This document shows, piece by piece, positions 1 through 10,035 of a stretch of 64,000 nucleotides of DNA. The position numbers were made by a program, and so were the translations under genes. The stretch is from Pseudooceanicola sp. (lineage in GTDB: Bacteria > Pseudomonadota > Alphaproteobacteria > Rhodobacterales > Rhodobacteraceae): contig PAPR01000043.1 in assembly GCA_002709085.1 (NCBI GenBank), positions 1 to 64,000 of the forward strand. The letters run 5' to 3'. Each line of letters opens with the position of its first letter. Within the stretch, counting starts at the first letter, position 1. The notes under the pieces are model-generated. The model was not told where the DNA came from. It did not search any database and saw only the letters and a program-made list of their open reading frames with translations.

Positions 1-1466
1 ACATTGCCGTTCTCATAGGCACCGAGCCATAGCGATCCGGCCATCTCGCCCTTGGGGATGAACGGGCCTAGCTGCATGGAGGTGTGAATTTCGTCCCCCG
101 TCCGGTCAAGGAAACCGGTGTTGATGAACACCAGCCGATCCTTCACCGCGCGCATGCATTCGCGCAGGTTGACAGAGGTGCGGCGTTCCTCGTCCATCAC
201 GCCCAGCTTCACGGTATTCAGGGGCAACCCGAGGATCGCCTCGACGCGGGCGTAAAGGCTCTCGGCAAAGGCCACCTCTTCGGGACCATGCATCTTGGGC
301 TTTACCACGTAAACGGACCCGCTGCGCGAATTTCGCGGCCCTTCGGTTTTGCGCAGATCATACATCGCCGCGGCCACCGTCATCAGCGCGTCGAGCATGC
401 CTTCGGGCGTCTCCTCGCCCTCGAACAGGACGGCGTCCGTCGTCATCAGATGTCCGACATTGCGCACCAGCATGAGGGCGCGACCCTGAAGCTGCATTTG
501 CGAGCCGTCCGGCGCGGTCAACACCTTGTCCTCGGCCAGACGGCGGGTGATGACCTCTTCGCCTTTGCTGAAGCTCTCGCTCAAATCGCCCTTCATCAGG
601 CCTAGCCAGTTGCCGTAGACCAACGTCTTGTCCGCAGCATCGACGGCGGCGACGGAATCCTCGCAATCCTGAATCGCTGTCAAGGCAGATTCCAGCACGA
701 CGTCCCGCAAACCAGAGGGGGATGCGGCCCCAACCTCATGCCTAGGGTCGATTATCAACTCTATGTGCAACCCGTTGTGGCGCAGCATGTAATTTCTCGC
801 CTCGCCCTCATCGGAATACCCGACAAAGACGTCGGGGTCCTCGAACGCGTGCACCACGTCACCGACGACCGCCGTCAGCGCCGCGCCATCGCGTCGATAG
901 GCGGTGACATCGGCATGCGACGCGCCGTCCAGTGGGACGGCACCGTCCAGAAACTTTGCCGCCCAGGCGACGGCCTGACCGCCGCGCTTTGCGTCATACC
1001 CCGACCCTTCGGGTTTGCCCGGCAAGGCGTCGGTTCCGTAGAGTGCGTCGTAAAGCGACCCCCAACGGGCATTCGCAGCATTCAGGGCAAAGCGTGCGTT
1101 CATCACCGGAACGACAAGCTGCGGGCCCGCGATCGAGGCAATCTCGGGATCGACATGTCGCGTGGTGATGTTGAAATCCGGGCCCTCAGGCACGAGATAG
1201 CCGATCTCCTCCAGAAACGCGCGGTAGGCGGGGAGGTCCAGAGGTTGGCCTCTGTGCTCTTTCGACCAGGTGTCGATCTCACTCTGCAAGCTGTCACGGA
1301 CCTCGAGAAGGCGCAGGTTCTCGGGGACCAGGTCGACAAGCATCTTGACGTAACCGCCCCAGAAATCCTGTGGTTTCAGACCCAAATCCGGCAGGATATC
1401 TTCTTCGACCAAATCGGCCAGAACATCAGCCACCTGCAATCCAGCCCGCTCGACGTATTTCGTCAT
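1..1466 (-). CDS. glcB: Malate synthase G, 3' part outside window
   Basis: Condenses glyoxylate with acetyl-CoA to malate (glyoxylate shunt and glycolate use, cytosolic). About 488 N-terminal codons are present; the family is about 720 residues, so the C-terminal third lies beyond the window edge. The translation starts MTKYVERAGLQ and contains GNWLGLMKGDL, the RALMLVRNVGHLMT stretch and VYVVKPKMHGPEEVAFA, all typical of form G rather than form A. The ATG at 1466 has an AAGGAG ribosome site 8 bases upstream. A perfect inverted repeat lies in its short leader (1485-1506). Confidence 0.93.
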   Translation of the reverse strand, partial: MTKYVERAGLQVADVLADLVEEDILPDLGLKPQDFWGGYVKMLVDLVPENLRLLEVRDSLQSEIDTWSKEHRGQPLDLPAYRAFLEEIGYLVPEGPDFNITTRHVDPEIASIAGPQLVVPVMNARFALNAANARWGSLYDALYGTDALPGKPEGSGYDAKRGGQAVAWAAKFLDGAVPLDGASHADVTAYRRDGAALTAVVGDVVHAFEDPDVFVGYSDEGEARNYMLRHNGLHIELIIDPRHEVGAASPSGLRDVVLESALTAIQDCEDSVAAVDAADKTLVYGNWLGLMKGDLSESFSKGEEVITRRLAEDKVLTAPDGSQMQLQGRALMLVRNVGHLMTTDAVLFEGEETPEGMLDALMTVAAAMYDLRKTEGPRNSRSGSVYVVKPKMHGPEEVAFAESLYARVEAILGLPLNTVKLGVMDEERRTSVNLRECMRAVKDRLVFINTGFLDRTGDEIHTSMQLGPFIPKGEMAGSLWLGAYENGN

Positions 1467-1484
1467 CTCATGACTCCTTGTGTT

Positions 1485-1506
1485 GACCGCACCTTAACGT
1501 GCGGTC
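1485..1506. promoter_or_regulatory. Perfect inverted repeat in the glcB leader
   Basis: Eight-base perfect arms (GACCGCAC / GTGCGGTC) around a 6-base loop, centred about 30 bases upstream of the glcB start codon. On the minus strand it is not followed by a T run, so it does not look like a terminator for the upstream gene. It may be an operator or a leader hairpin; the sequence does not decide. Confidence 0.45.
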
Positions 1507-1564
1507 GCGAAAAAGGGATCGAAGGATTGCTGAGCTTTGCCGCTCGGAAGGCCTGTCATAGACC

Positions 1565-3124
1565 TCAGCGCACCCAGACTTCGACCCGGCGGTTGACTTG
1601 CCGACCCCAGGCGCTGTCATCGCAAGCCATTGGCATCGCCTCGCCAAATGCCTGAACGCCCAACTTGATCCGGTCTAAATCCGCTGTGCGCGCGGCGCGT
1701 GTGACGGCCCCTCGCACGGCCTGGGCCCTGTCCGCTGCGATCCGTTTGTTCCCGGCCGCGTCACCCTGACCGTCCGAGAACCCGACGAACACCACCTGAC
1801 GGCCATCATACATGCCACTTTCCATCGCGGCGGCGAGCTGTTCGACATTGGAACGGGACTGCGCGTCCAGCAAGCTTGAGCCCGCCTCGAATCGGAACGA
1901 GGTCGTTAACCGTTTCAAAGGAGTGAGGGCACGCACCATACGTTGCAATTCGACGAGGCTGACCTCCGCCCCGGCCTGAGCGATGGCATTGGCAAACCGC
2001 GCGCCTTGATCCTCAATCGGGATTTCTTCGGGCATCTGATCGACGAATCCTGCCCGTCGGATCACCAATTGCGCGGCCGGTTGGCGCGTGTAGGCCAAAA
2101 ACTCGCGAGCCAGCTTTGGCAGACGGCGCGCCGGCATATAGAGGAACACGGGCGCGGTGAGAGGGTAGTCCTCTGTCTTCGCGCTGCGCCGCGTGGCGTT
2201 GACAGTAAATCCGCAGGCGCCGCTAAGACCCAATTGTACGGCATTACCGGTCTTCGACGCGGTCGTCAGCCCGATTGCGAAGGGATCCGCCAGCACCGCA
2301 TCGACCAGCGCCTGATCGCTCGAATGTCGCACGGCGTCGCGCGACAACCTTGCGCCGACAGGTGTCATGAGCCTGTCTTCAACCGCCTGACCAAGGCCCG
2401 TATCCGCGGTCAGCAGATGCGGGACAACGGGGGCATCCGGGCCGCCAACGGCCTGCCAATTGTCGAATTCCCCGGAATAGAGCCTTGAAAGTTGCGGCAA
2501 GGTGAGCTGCACCACCGGATTTCCGGGCGCAACGATCGGCACCAGCGCATCCAGCGCCACCACGCGGTTACGCCCGATGGCCCGCAGGTTGCCCAACCCT
2601 TCAGCTATGGCGTCACGCAGTTCGTCGGGACGAATTTCGCGCAGCGCCATGACCAGATCAGCCCGGTTCGCGAGCAGGTCGGCAAATCCTGAGTCCGTTG
2701 TGCCGGAATGAATGGTGAAACGGCCTGCGGTCCGTTCGCCGCCACGCTCGCTCAGCAGGTAAGACACCACACCGGGTTCCAGCGTTTCGCGGGTGACAGC
2801 GTAGCCATAGCGGGTTCCGAACGCCTCGATCAGCGCGGGGATCAGCACTTCGCCCGTCGTCGCCGCACCGGATATCACCATCTCCGCCACAAAGGCTTGC
2901 AGGTTCGGACAGCCCGGCCCCTCGCACACCACGCCGGAGCCGTCGACGGTCAATTCGCCGAACTCCGTTTCGACTCGGTAGAATTCACCATCATAGCCCA
3001 TCAGCATGCCCCGAATCGTCACGCTGCCGTCTCGCGATGACAGGGTCACGTCCTGCGCCAGGGTCAGATTGGCGGTCGTGAACAAGAAAAGTGCGGCGCA
3101 AAACGCCGCACGCAAGATTGTCAT
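1565..3124 (-). CDS. Phosphate-binding-like (PstS-type) protein fused to an OmpA peptidoglycan-binding domain
   Basis: 519 residues. A signal peptide (about 1-24, ending TLAQ) is followed by a small beta-rich module (about 26-80, with two Cys in CEGPGCP), a periplasmic substrate-binding region like the phosphate ABC transporter PstS family (about 85-370), and a C-terminal OmpA domain (about 405-519). The OmpA domain has FRFEAGSSLLD, VGFSDGQGD and a closing RRVEVWVR. This layout suggests a periplasmic protein anchored to peptidoglycan. No pst permease genes are adjacent, so transport itself is not implied. It ends about 100 bases upstream of glcB. The ligand is unknown. Confidence 0.8.
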   Translation of the reverse strand: MTILRAAFCAALFLFTTANLTLAQDVTLSSRDGSVTIRGMLMGYDGEFYRVETEFGELTVDGSGVVCEGPGCPNLQAFVAEMVISGAATTGEVLIPALIEAFGTRYGYAVTRETLEPGVVSYLLSERGGERTAGRFTIHSGTTDSGFADLLANRADLVMALREIRPDELRDAIAEGLGNLRAIGRNRVVALDALVPIVAPGNPVVQLTLPQLSRLYSGEFDNWQAVGGPDAPVVPHLLTADTGLGQAVEDRLMTPVGARLSRDAVRHSSDQALVDAVLADPFAIGLTTASKTGNAVQLGLSGACGFTVNATRRSAKTEDYPLTAPVFLYMPARRLPKLAREFLAYTRQPAAQLVIRRAGFVDQMPEEIPIEDQGARFANAIAQAGAEVSLVELQRMVRALTPLKRLTTSFRFEAGSSLLDAQSRSNVEQLAAAMESGMYDGRQVVFVGFSDGQGDAAGNKRIAADRAQAVRGAVTRAARTADLDRIKLGVQAFGEAMPMACDDSAWGRQVNRRVEVWVR

Positions 3125-3145
3125 GTTGGCATGAACCTTCGTCGT

Positions 3146-4186
3146 TTATCTGGCCGCGATCTTTAGGTCAGAGACGAGGTTTTTCAACAGAAGATAGTCG
3201 CCCACCGCGTCACAGCCCGGGACTGTTACATCAAGGCGCGCCATCTCCGACGCGATGCCTTCGGAAACTTCGATCACGTCAGCCGCGACCTCGCGACCGC
3301 AATTCAGGTCCGTCACCGCCACTTCGACGCTGACCGCGACATCGCCCTGCGACTTCGCCGTACCTGTAGGGAAAGTGTAGACGTCGGCCATATCCGCGCC
3401 GTCAACACCGGTATCGCCCAGGCGTGTGACAAATCCGCCCTCGCCGCGCGCCGCAACGCCCGGATCACGCGGCGCGCCCGACCAGACGTGCCCGGCACTG
3501 TCGTAGGTGGCCCCATATTCCAGCGCGTGAATGGCCAAGCCTGACTCACCGTGCCATTGCACGACAGAGCGGTCGTAAAACGCCAGCGTATCGACAGCCA
3601 TCTCGACCCCGGCACCGTTGCCGTCATCCATCATGGCCAAAAACAGCGCGTTTTCAGAGAGCGCGGGAATTTCAACCTCGACCCGCCCCGCCTCGTCCGT
3701 GGTGGTCGAGAATTTCAGACCCGAATGCTGGAAAACCACCCGCGCGTTCGGCTGACACGGCGCTGTCAGCACAACAGAAACCATTGCGGCGGCGCGCGTC
3801 TCCCCCACCATATCAACCGGGCAGTCCTGCACGACCGACGGCGTTTCGGTAACGCGATCCACCATCAGATCGTCACTGGATGCTGCGGCCAGAATGGGCG
3901 TGATCGGGAAGTCGGCATCGGCTGTCATAATCTTTGGCAGGTCCGTGGCATCCGACGACATCAGGGTGATCGAGGCCAGTTCAACCCGGTCCTGCGACAA
4001 GTCCGCGGGGCCCTCGGCGTCTGCGGGAAGGGCGTCGAGAACGGAAACCGCGACCTCTGCAACAGGGGTCAATTCGCTGATCTCAACCGCGGGTGCCGCA
4101 GCGCTGGTCTGCATGTAGAGGCCCGCGCCCGCCGCCAGCACCAACGCGCCACCGGCAATGCTAATCGTACTGATCTTGATCATCAT
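3146..4186 (-). CDS. Uncharacterised secA-adjacent envelope protein
   Basis: 346 residues. An N-terminal hydrophobic segment (about 7-24) is followed by an acidic, Ala/Val-rich, probably periplasmic region. I recognise no catalytic motif. Later parts carry paired cysteines (DCPVD, APCQP, LNCGRE, PGCDA) that could form disulphides. It lies downstream of secA on the same strand, and such neighbours are sometimes labelled translocase from position alone; nothing in the sequence supports that function. Tandem ATGs at 4186 and 4183 follow GGAG; the second has better spacing. Confidence 0.7.
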   Translation of the reverse strand: MMIKISTISIAGGALVLAAGAGLYMQTSAAAPAVEISELTPVAEVAVSVLDALPADAEGPADLSQDRVELASITLMSSDATDLPKIMTADADFPITPILAAASSDDLMVDRVTETPSVVQDCPVDMVGETRAAAMVSVVLTAPCQPNARVVFQHSGLKFSTTTDEAGRVEVEIPALSENALFLAMMDDGNGAGVEMAVDTLAFYDRSVVQWHGESGLAIHALEYGATYDSAGHVWSGAPRDPGVAARGEGGFVTRLGDTGVDGADMADVYTFPTGTAKSQGDVAVSVEVAVTDLNCGREVAADVIEVSEGIASEMARLDVTVPGCDAVGDYLLLKNLVSDLKIAAR

Positions 4187-4280
4187 ACTCTCCGATCATC
4201 TGCTCTCGCCATGATGACCGAAGAAAAGGGCAAACTTGTGGCAAGGGCGGGTCAGAAATCCGCAACTCGCCTTTTGGTTG

Positions 4281-6980
4281 TTAGACTAGCGCCCCGTGGC
4301 AATGCTTGAACTTCTTGCCCGATCCGCAAGGACAGGGCGCATTGCGCGACGGGTCACCCCAGGTGGAGGGGTCGGTTTCGTCGAATCCGGCCAGTGCTTC
4401 GCCAGCCTCGCCCGACGGGACAGCGGCGGCCTCCGCAGGGGCGGCCTGTGCCGTCATCTGGCGCTGGATCGCCTCAAGCTGCTGGCGCTGTTCATCCTCG
4501 CTCATCGGGCGGACCCGTGCGAGCGTCTGGGTCACGTCGACGCGCAGACCGTCCAGCAGCGACTGGAACAGCTGGAACGCCTCGGTCTTGTATTCGTTTA
4601 GCGGATCACGCTGCGCATAGCCCCTGAACCCGACGACAGAGCGCAGGTGCTCCAGCGTCAGAAGATGTTCACGCCACTTGCCGTCGATGGCTTGCAACAG
4701 AACCTGCTTTTCGATCGAGCGCATGTTTTCAGGGCCAAAGGCGGCGGCCTTTTCAGCCATATAGACGTCGGCCTTCTCTTCCAACCGCTCAGCGATGGCT
4801 TCATCATCCACGCCCTCTTCGGCGATCCATTCCATCACAGGAAGGTCGAGGTTGAGGTGTTCCAGAACAGCGGCGTAGAGCCCTTCGCCGTCCCACTGAT
4901 CAGCGTAGGTCTTGGGCGGAATGTGCTTTTCGACCAGATCGTCGATCACCTGGGACCGCATGTCGGCGACCGTCTCGGAAAGATCCTGCGCCTCCATGAT
5001 TTCCATGCGCTGACCGAAAATCAGCTTGCGCTGATCGTTCATCACATCATCGAATTTCAGAACCTGCTTGCGCATGTCAAAGTTGCGCCCTTCGACCTTG
5101 GCCTGCGCGCGCTCCAGCGATTTGTTCACCCATGGGTGAATGATCGCCTCGCCTTCCTTCATGCCAAGAGAAGACAACACCTTGTCTAGCCGTTCTGACC
5201 CGAAAATCCGCATCAAGTCGTCTTCGAGCGACAGAAAAAACGCCGAACGACCCGGATCCCCCTGACGACCCGAGCGGCCGCGCAGCTGGTTGTCGATCCG
5301 GCGGCTTTCGTGCCGTTCAGTCGCGAGGACAAAGAGACCGCCGGCGTCCTTGACCTTCTGCTCTTCGGATTCGTGCTGCGCTTCGATCCGCTCGCGGATC
5401 TGTTCGGGGTCGGCCTCGGGATCGGCGTCAATCGCCTCCATGATCTTGAAATCGACGTTGCCGCCCAGCTTGATGTCGGTGCCTCGCCCAGCCATGTTCG
5501 TGGCGATCGTGATAGCGCCGAACTTGCCGGCGTCGGCGACGATCTGCGCCTCCTGTTCGTGCTGCCGGGCGTTCAAGACGTTATGCGTCAGGCCTGCGCT
5601 CGTCAGCAAATCGGATAGCGATTCCGATTTTTCGATGGAGGTCGTGCCGACCAGTGTCGGCTGGCCCTTCTCCTGCGCTTCCTTGATGATCTCGACGATC
5701 GCGGCATATTTCTCAGACGCGGTGCGGTAGACCGCGTCATCATCATCAACCCGCGCAATCGGGCGATTGGTCGGCACTGCCACAACGCCGAGCCCGTAGA
5801 TCTCCATGAATTCCTCGGCCTCGGTCACGGCCGTACCGGTCATGCCGCCGAGCTTCTCATAGAGACGGAAATAGTTCTGGAACGTCACCTGGGCCAGCGT
5901 GACATTCTCCGGCTGGATCTGAACGTTTTCCTTGGCTTCGATGGCCTGATGAAGCCCCTCGGACAACCGCCGCCCAGCCATCATCCGGCCGGTGAATTCA
6001 TCGATCAGCACAACTTCGTCGTTGCGCACGATGTAGTCCTTGTCCTTCTGGAACAGGACGTGCGCGCGCAATGCCTGATTGACGTGATGCACGATGGTGG
6101 TGGATTCAGGGTCATAGAGCGTCTGATCCTCGGGCAGGATGCCACGCGCGAGCAGCTGCGCTTCGAGAAATTCGTTGCCCGCGTCGGTGAAGGTCACCTG
6201 ACGCTGTTTTTCGTCGCGGGTGTAATGCTCTTCGGTCAACTCGGGGATCAGCGCGTCAATCGAGGTATAGAGATCGGAGCGGTCCTCAGCAGGGCCGGAA
6301 ATGATCAGTGGGGTACGTGCCTCGTCGATAAGGATCGAATCCACCTCGTCCACGATGGCGTAATTGTGCTTGCGCTGAAACATCTCCGAGAGTTCGGATT
6401 TCATGTTGTCGCGCAGGTAGTCGAACCCCAGCTCATTGTTCGTCGCATAGGTCACGTCACAGCCATAGGCGGCCTTTTTCTCGGCCGAGGCCTGCTGCGG
6501 ATAGATGACCCCTGTGGTCAGGCCAAGTGCGCCGTAAACATTTGACATCCATTCCGAATCGCGCTTGGCGAGGTAGTCGTTCACCGTGACGATATGCACG
6601 CCCTTGCCGGTCAGGGCGTTAAGATAGGCCGGGAAGGTCGCGACGAGGGTCTTGCCTTCACCCGTCTTCATCTCGGAAATATTGCCCTGGTGCAGGAAAA
6701 TTCCGCCCATCAGCTGCACGTCGAACGCCCGCAGGCCCAGCGCGCGGCGGGCCGCCTCGCGACAATTGGCAAAGGCTTCCGGCAGCAGGTCATCCAGGCT
6801 TTCGCCATTCAGGGCGCGCGTCTTGAGCTCATCGGTCTTTTGCTTGATTCCCTCATCCGACAGTTTCTCGAACTCAGGCTCCAGATCGTTGATCTTCTGG
6901 ACAAGGGGCCGGGTCGCTTTCACCTTCCGGTCGTTCGGGGTGCCGAACACCTTTTTGGTAAGTGTAGCCATTCCCAGCAT
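4281..6980 (-). CDS. secA: Preprotein translocase ATPase SecA
   Basis: Cytosolic and membrane motor that pushes unfolded preproteins through SecYEG. 899 residues from the ATG at 6980 ([13 protein letters not shown]), a start matching the family; an upstream in-frame start would add 35 atypical residues. Walker A is MKTGEGKT (about 104-111), the Walker B region is [15 protein letters not shown], and the C-terminal SEC-C zinc motif reads [13 protein letters not shown]. Length and all domains are normal. The gene is divergent from the parvulin gene, a secreted protein likely to depend on it. Confidence 0.98.
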   Translation of the reverse strand: MLGMATLTKKVFGTPNDRKVKATRPLVQKINDLEPEFEKLSDEGIKQKTDELKTRALNGESLDDLLPEAFANCREAARRALGLRAFDVQLMGGIFLHQGNISEMKTGEGKTLVATFPAYLNALTGKGVHIVTVNDYLAKRDSEWMSNVYGALGLTTGVIYPQQASAEKKAAYGCDVTYATNNELGFDYLRDNMKSELSEMFQRKHNYAIVDEVDSILIDEARTPLIISGPAEDRSDLYTSIDALIPELTEEHYTRDEKQRQVTFTDAGNEFLEAQLLARGILPEDQTLYDPESTTIVHHVNQALRAHVLFQKDKDYIVRNDEVVLIDEFTGRMMAGRRLSEGLHQAIEAKENVQIQPENVTLAQVTFQNYFRLYEKLGGMTGTAVTEAEEFMEIYGLGVVAVPTNRPIARVDDDDAVYRTASEKYAAIVEIIKEAQEKGQPTLVGTTSIEKSESLSDLLTSAGLTHNVLNARQHEQEAQIVADAGKFGAITIATNMAGRGTDIKLGGNVDFKIMEAIDADPEADPEQIRERIEAQHESEEQKVKDAGGLFVLATERHESRRIDNQLRGRSGRQGDPGRSAFFLSLEDDLMRIFGSERLDKVLSSLGMKEGEAIIHPWVNKSLERAQAKVEGRNFDMRKQVLKFDDVMNDQRKLIFGQRMEIMEAQDLSETVADMRSQVIDDLVEKHIPPKTYADQWDGEGLYAAVLEHLNLDLPVMEWIAEEGVDDEAIAERLEEKADVYMAEKAAAFGPENMRSIEKQVLLQAIDGKWREHLLTLEHLRSVVGFRGYAQRDPLNEYKTEAFQLFQSLLDGLRVDVTQTLARVRPMSEDEQRQQLEAIQRQMTAQAAPAEAAAVPSGEAGEALAGFDETDPSTWGDPSRNAPCPCGSGKKFKHCHGALV

Positions 6981-7155
6981 GATCTGATCCGTTCCGCTTG
7001 TTGACGTCGATGTGTTGGCTGGTTGCTTGTGCACCCCCGCCGCTGACCATAGAACTGACACCAAGCCGGGACCCCGCAGAGCCATAGTGCGATGTAAGGG
7101 GACACCCCTACCCTGTCAACGCTGCGCCCTGACGCAGCCTATCAAAGGTTCGTAC

Positions 7156-8004
7156 ATGACCCCAAGATTTACCCGCTCGCTCGCCCTTGCCCTGACGTTC
7201 GCCGTGACCACTCCGGCGCTGGCCGAAGACGCGCCGACCGCCCAGACCGTGATTGCCACCGTGAACGGCCAGGAGATCAAGCTCGGTCATATGGTTCTGT
7301 TGCGCCAATCCCTGCCGGAGCAGTATTCGCAACTGCCGAACGACGTACTGTTCGACGGTCTTCTGGATCAGTTGATCCAGCAGGCCGCTCTGGAGGGTGC
7401 CTATGATGGCGAAACCCCGGATCGGGTGACGCTGGCGCTCGAAAATCAGACGCGCACCCTTCTGGCCGCGGAAGAAGTTGGCGAAATCCTGAAAACCGCC
7501 GTCAGCGAAGAGGCGATCGAAGCGGCTTATAACGAGGCCTACAGCGACGCCGAGCCTGAACCCGAATACAAGGCCGCGCATATTCTGGTCGAGACCGAAG
7601 ACGAAGCGAAGGCCATCATCGAGGAACTGGCCGGCGGTGCGGATTTTGCCGAACTCGCCAAGGAGAAATCCACCGGACCCTCCGGCCCGACAGGCGGCGA
7701 ACTTGGCTGGTTCAGCAAGGGCATGATGGTCGGCCCCTTCGAAGAGGCGGTCAAGGATATGGAGCCCGGCGCGATCTCCGATCCGGTTGAGACCCAATTC
7801 GGCTGGCACGTCATCAAGCTTAACGAAACCCGCGAGAAAGAAGCGCCCTCGCTGGAATCGGTTCGCAATGAGTTGAAAGCCAAGGTCGAACAGGACGTCG
7901 TTAAGGCGCATGTTGACGCGCTGGTGGAAGATGCGACTGTCGACAAGACCGTCGCCGAATCCATCGACCCCGCATTGCTTAGCAACACCGAGCTTCTGGA
8001 GTAA
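7156..8004 (+). CDS. Periplasmic parvulin-type peptidyl-prolyl isomerase
   Basis: 282 residues with a signal peptide (about 1-23, ending PALA|ED), an N-terminal chaperone-like helical region (about 28-130) and one PPIC rotamase domain (about 140-228). That domain has the hallmarks AHILVETEDEA, GGELGWFSKGMM and FGWHVIKL. It likely folds secreted and outer-membrane proteins in the periplasm (PrsA/SurA group). The ATG at 7156 is chosen because it starts directly at the signal peptide; the longer in-frame GTG at 7012 would add 48 residues lacking signal-peptide character. It ends 4 bases before argJ. Confidence 0.92.
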   Translation: MTPRFTRSLALALTFAVTTPALAEDAPTAQTVIATVNGQEIKLGHMVLLRQSLPEQYSQLPNDVLFDGLLDQLIQQAALEGAYDGETPDRVTLALENQTRTLLAAEEVGEILKTAVSEEAIEAAYNEAYSDAEPEPEYKAAHILVETEDEAKAIIEELAGGADFAELAKEKSTGPSGPTGGELGWFSKGMMVGPFEEAVKDMEPGAISDPVETQFGWHVIKLNETREKEAPSLESVRNELKAKVEQDVVKAHVDALVEDATVDKTVAESIDPALLSNTELLE

Positions 8005-8008
8005 CTTC

Positions 8009-9238
8009 ATGGGTGGCACACCTCCGCTCTCCCCACTGGCCCCGGCGGCCTTTCCCGACCTGCCGGTCATCGACGGCGTCGAATTCGCGACCGCGCAGGC
8101 CGGGGTGAAATACAAGGGCCGTACGGATGTCATGCTGGTGCGTCTTGCGCCCGGCACGGCGATGGCGGGGGTGTTCACCCGGTCGGCCACCCGGTCGGCT
8201 TCGGTGCTGGATTGTCAGGCCAAGATCGGCGGGGACGGCACCGGTGCGGCGGGGATTGTCGTGAACTCTGGCAACTCCAACGCATTCACGGGGCAGAACG
8301 GGATCGACGCCACACGGGCTGTCACCGCCGCTGCCGCCCGTGCGCTGGGAATCGAGGAGGACAGGATGTTCTCTTCCTCCACCGGCGTGATCGGTGAGCC
8401 GCTCCCACATGACCGGATCACCGACAAGCTCTACGAATTGGTCGGTAATTTGCAGAGCACCGGGATTACTGAGGCCGCCAAGGCCATCATGACCACCGAC
8501 ACCTACCCCAAAGGCGCCACTGCCGAGGTGCTGATCGACAATCAAAGCATCAAGATCGCCGGAATCGCCAAGGGGTCGGGCATGATCGCGCCGGATATGG
8601 CGACAATGCTGGTCTATATCTTTACCGACGCCGAAGTTGATCGCGCGGTCCTGCAATCCATGGTCGCGGCCACTGCAGATCTAACCTTCAACTGCATAAC
8701 GGTGGACAGCGATACCTCGACCTCCGACACGCTGTTGTGCGCCGCGACGGGGAAATCCGGCGTCCGCGTGACCGAGGCGAATACCGGCTTTATCGACGCC
8801 CTGCGCGGTGTGATGCTGGACCTCGCCCACCAGGTCGTGCGCGACGGCGAAGGCGCGACGAAATTCGTGCAGATCCACGTGACCGGCGCGCATTCCGATG
8901 CCGACGCGCGCACGCATGCCCTGTCCATCGCGAACTCCCCGCTGGTCAAGACCGCCATCGCTGGTGAGGATCCGAACTGGGGGCGCATCGTCATGGCCGT
9001 CGGAAAATCCGGCGCAGCGGCGGATCGGGATCGCTTGTCGATCTGGTTCGGCGACGTTCTGGTCGCCGACAAGGGCTGGCGCTGCCCCGACTACCGCGAA
9101 GAACAAGGCGCGGAGCTGATGAAGGATGAGGACATCCACATCAAGGTCGATCTGGGTCTTGGAGGCGGCGTCGCGACGGTCTGGACCTGCGATTTGACCC
9201 ACGGCTATATCTCGATCAACGCCGACTACCGGTCGTGA
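8009..9238 (+). CDS. argJ: Bifunctional ornithine acetyltransferase / N-acetylglutamate synthase
   Basis: Moves the acetyl group from N-acetylornithine to glutamate in the cyclic arginine pathway and may also acetylate glutamate from acetyl-CoA. 409 residues. The self-cleavage site MIAPDMA|TML places the nucleophile at Thr199, splitting the chain into alpha and beta subunits. VVNSGNSNAFTG and the EDPNWGRI region are also family hallmarks. The start at 8009 is 4 bases after the parvulin stop. The stop overlaps the GTG of the following mutT. argG occurs elsewhere in the window (33580). Confidence 0.97.
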   Translation: MGGTPPLSPLAPAAFPDLPVIDGVEFATAQAGVKYKGRTDVMLVRLAPGTAMAGVFTRSATRSASVLDCQAKIGGDGTGAAGIVVNSGNSNAFTGQNGIDATRAVTAAAARALGIEEDRMFSSSTGVIGEPLPHDRITDKLYELVGNLQSTGITEAAKAIMTTDTYPKGATAEVLIDNQSIKIAGIAKGSGMIAPDMATMLVYIFTDAEVDRAVLQSMVAATADLTFNCITVDSDTSTSDTLLCAATGKSGVRVTEANTGFIDALRGVMLDLAHQVVRDGEGATKFVQIHVTGAHSDADARTHALSIANSPLVKTAIAGEDPNWGRIVMAVGKSGAAADRDRLSIWFGDVLVADKGWRCPDYREEQGAELMKDEDIHIKVDLGLGGGVATVWTCDLTHGYISINADYRS

Positions 9239-9636
9239 CCAAGGTCGTTCTGGTCTCTGCCGTCGCGCTGATTGACGCCGATGGCCGTGTCCTGCTGGCG
9301 CAGCGCCCCGAAGGGAAGCCGATGGCGGGCCTGTGGGAATTTCCCGGCGGCAAGGTCGAGCCGGGCGAAAGCCCCGAGGCCGCGTTGATCCGTGAGTTGC
9401 ACGAAGAGTTGGGGATCGAGACCTGGAACTCCTGCCTCGCGCCGCTGACGTTTGCCTCGCATGCCTATGAGACGTTTCACCTGCTGATGCCGTTGTTTGC
9501 GTGCCGAAAGTGGCAGGGCGTTCCGCACCCGAAGGAAGGCCAGACCCTCGCCTGGGCGCGCCCGAATCAGCTACGGGATTATCCGATGCCGGCCGCCGAC
9601 ATACCTCTCATTCCGATCATTCGGGATTGGTTGTAA
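9235..9636 (+). CDS. mutT: 8-oxo-dGTP diphosphatase (MutT-type Nudix)
   Basis: Removes oxidised guanine nucleotides from the pool. 133 residues with a full Nudix box at about 38-61 (GGKVEPGESPEAA followed by RELHEELGI). MAGLWEFPGGKVEPGE is characteristic of MutT rather than other Nudix enzymes. The GTG start lies inside the argJ stop (GTGA overlap), so translation is probably coupled. Confidence 0.93.
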   Translation: MTKVVLVSAVALIDADGRVLLAQRPEGKPMAGLWEFPGGKVEPGESPEAALIRELHEELGIETWNSCLAPLTFASHAYETFHLLMPLFACRKWQGVPHPKEGQTLAWARPNQLRDYPMPAADIPLIPIIRDWL

Positions 9637-9810
9637 CCATCGACACAGGACTTGAGACCCTTAATATAGGGAACTCAGGCAGGATATCGCGTCGCGCCGA
9701 AGGTCGATATTGCCGCCGTGTCCTTGGAACTTTATAGTCCTTGAAAGCAGCTCAATGTCGGCCAGCGCCAGAGATTGCGTTAAAATGAGCGATAATTCTG
9801 TGGGGGGATA

Positions 9811-9954
9811 ATGATGCTTAGAACAATCACGGTAGGATCCTGCGTATCCGTGCAGGGGACATATCTTGCGACCATGTCGGATGGGCGAGTCGAAGTTCGG
9901 GTTGGCAACCAAATTTTCCGCGGCATTCCCGTATCGGGAACCGCCGCAGCCTGA
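9811..9954 (+). CDS. Small 47-residue protein facing infB
   Basis: The frame begins MMLRTITVGSCVSVQGTYLA and ends in SGTAAA before TGA at 9952-9954. A purine-rich GGGGGGATA lies just upstream of the ATG, and a good terminator begins 29 bases after the stop, so it looks like a complete small transcription unit. No signal peptide or membrane segment is visible; the pattern of short beta strands (ITVGSCVSVQG, GRVEVRVGNQIFRG) suggests a small beta fold. Similar short proteins beside infB are sometimes labelled initiation factor 2 by position only. The bases from 9637 to 9810 hold nothing I can name. Confidence 0.6.
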   Translation: MMLRTITVGSCVSVQGTYLATMSDGRVEVRVGNQIFRGIPVSGTAAA

Positions 9955-9982
9955 CTGCAAGCTTCAGTGTACCACGATCAGA

Positions 9983-10012
9983 CGCGGGCTCCTCATCGGG
10001 GCCCGTTTTTTT
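9983..10012 (+). terminator. Intrinsic terminator of the 47-residue gene
   Basis: Stem CGGGC/GCCCG (9985-9989 with 10001-10005), an 11-base loop and a run of seven T (10006-10012). It is oriented to end plus-strand transcription from the small gene before it enters infB. Confidence 0.8.
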
Positions 10013-10035
10013 GATCCTTTTTGTAGCTGGCAAAT

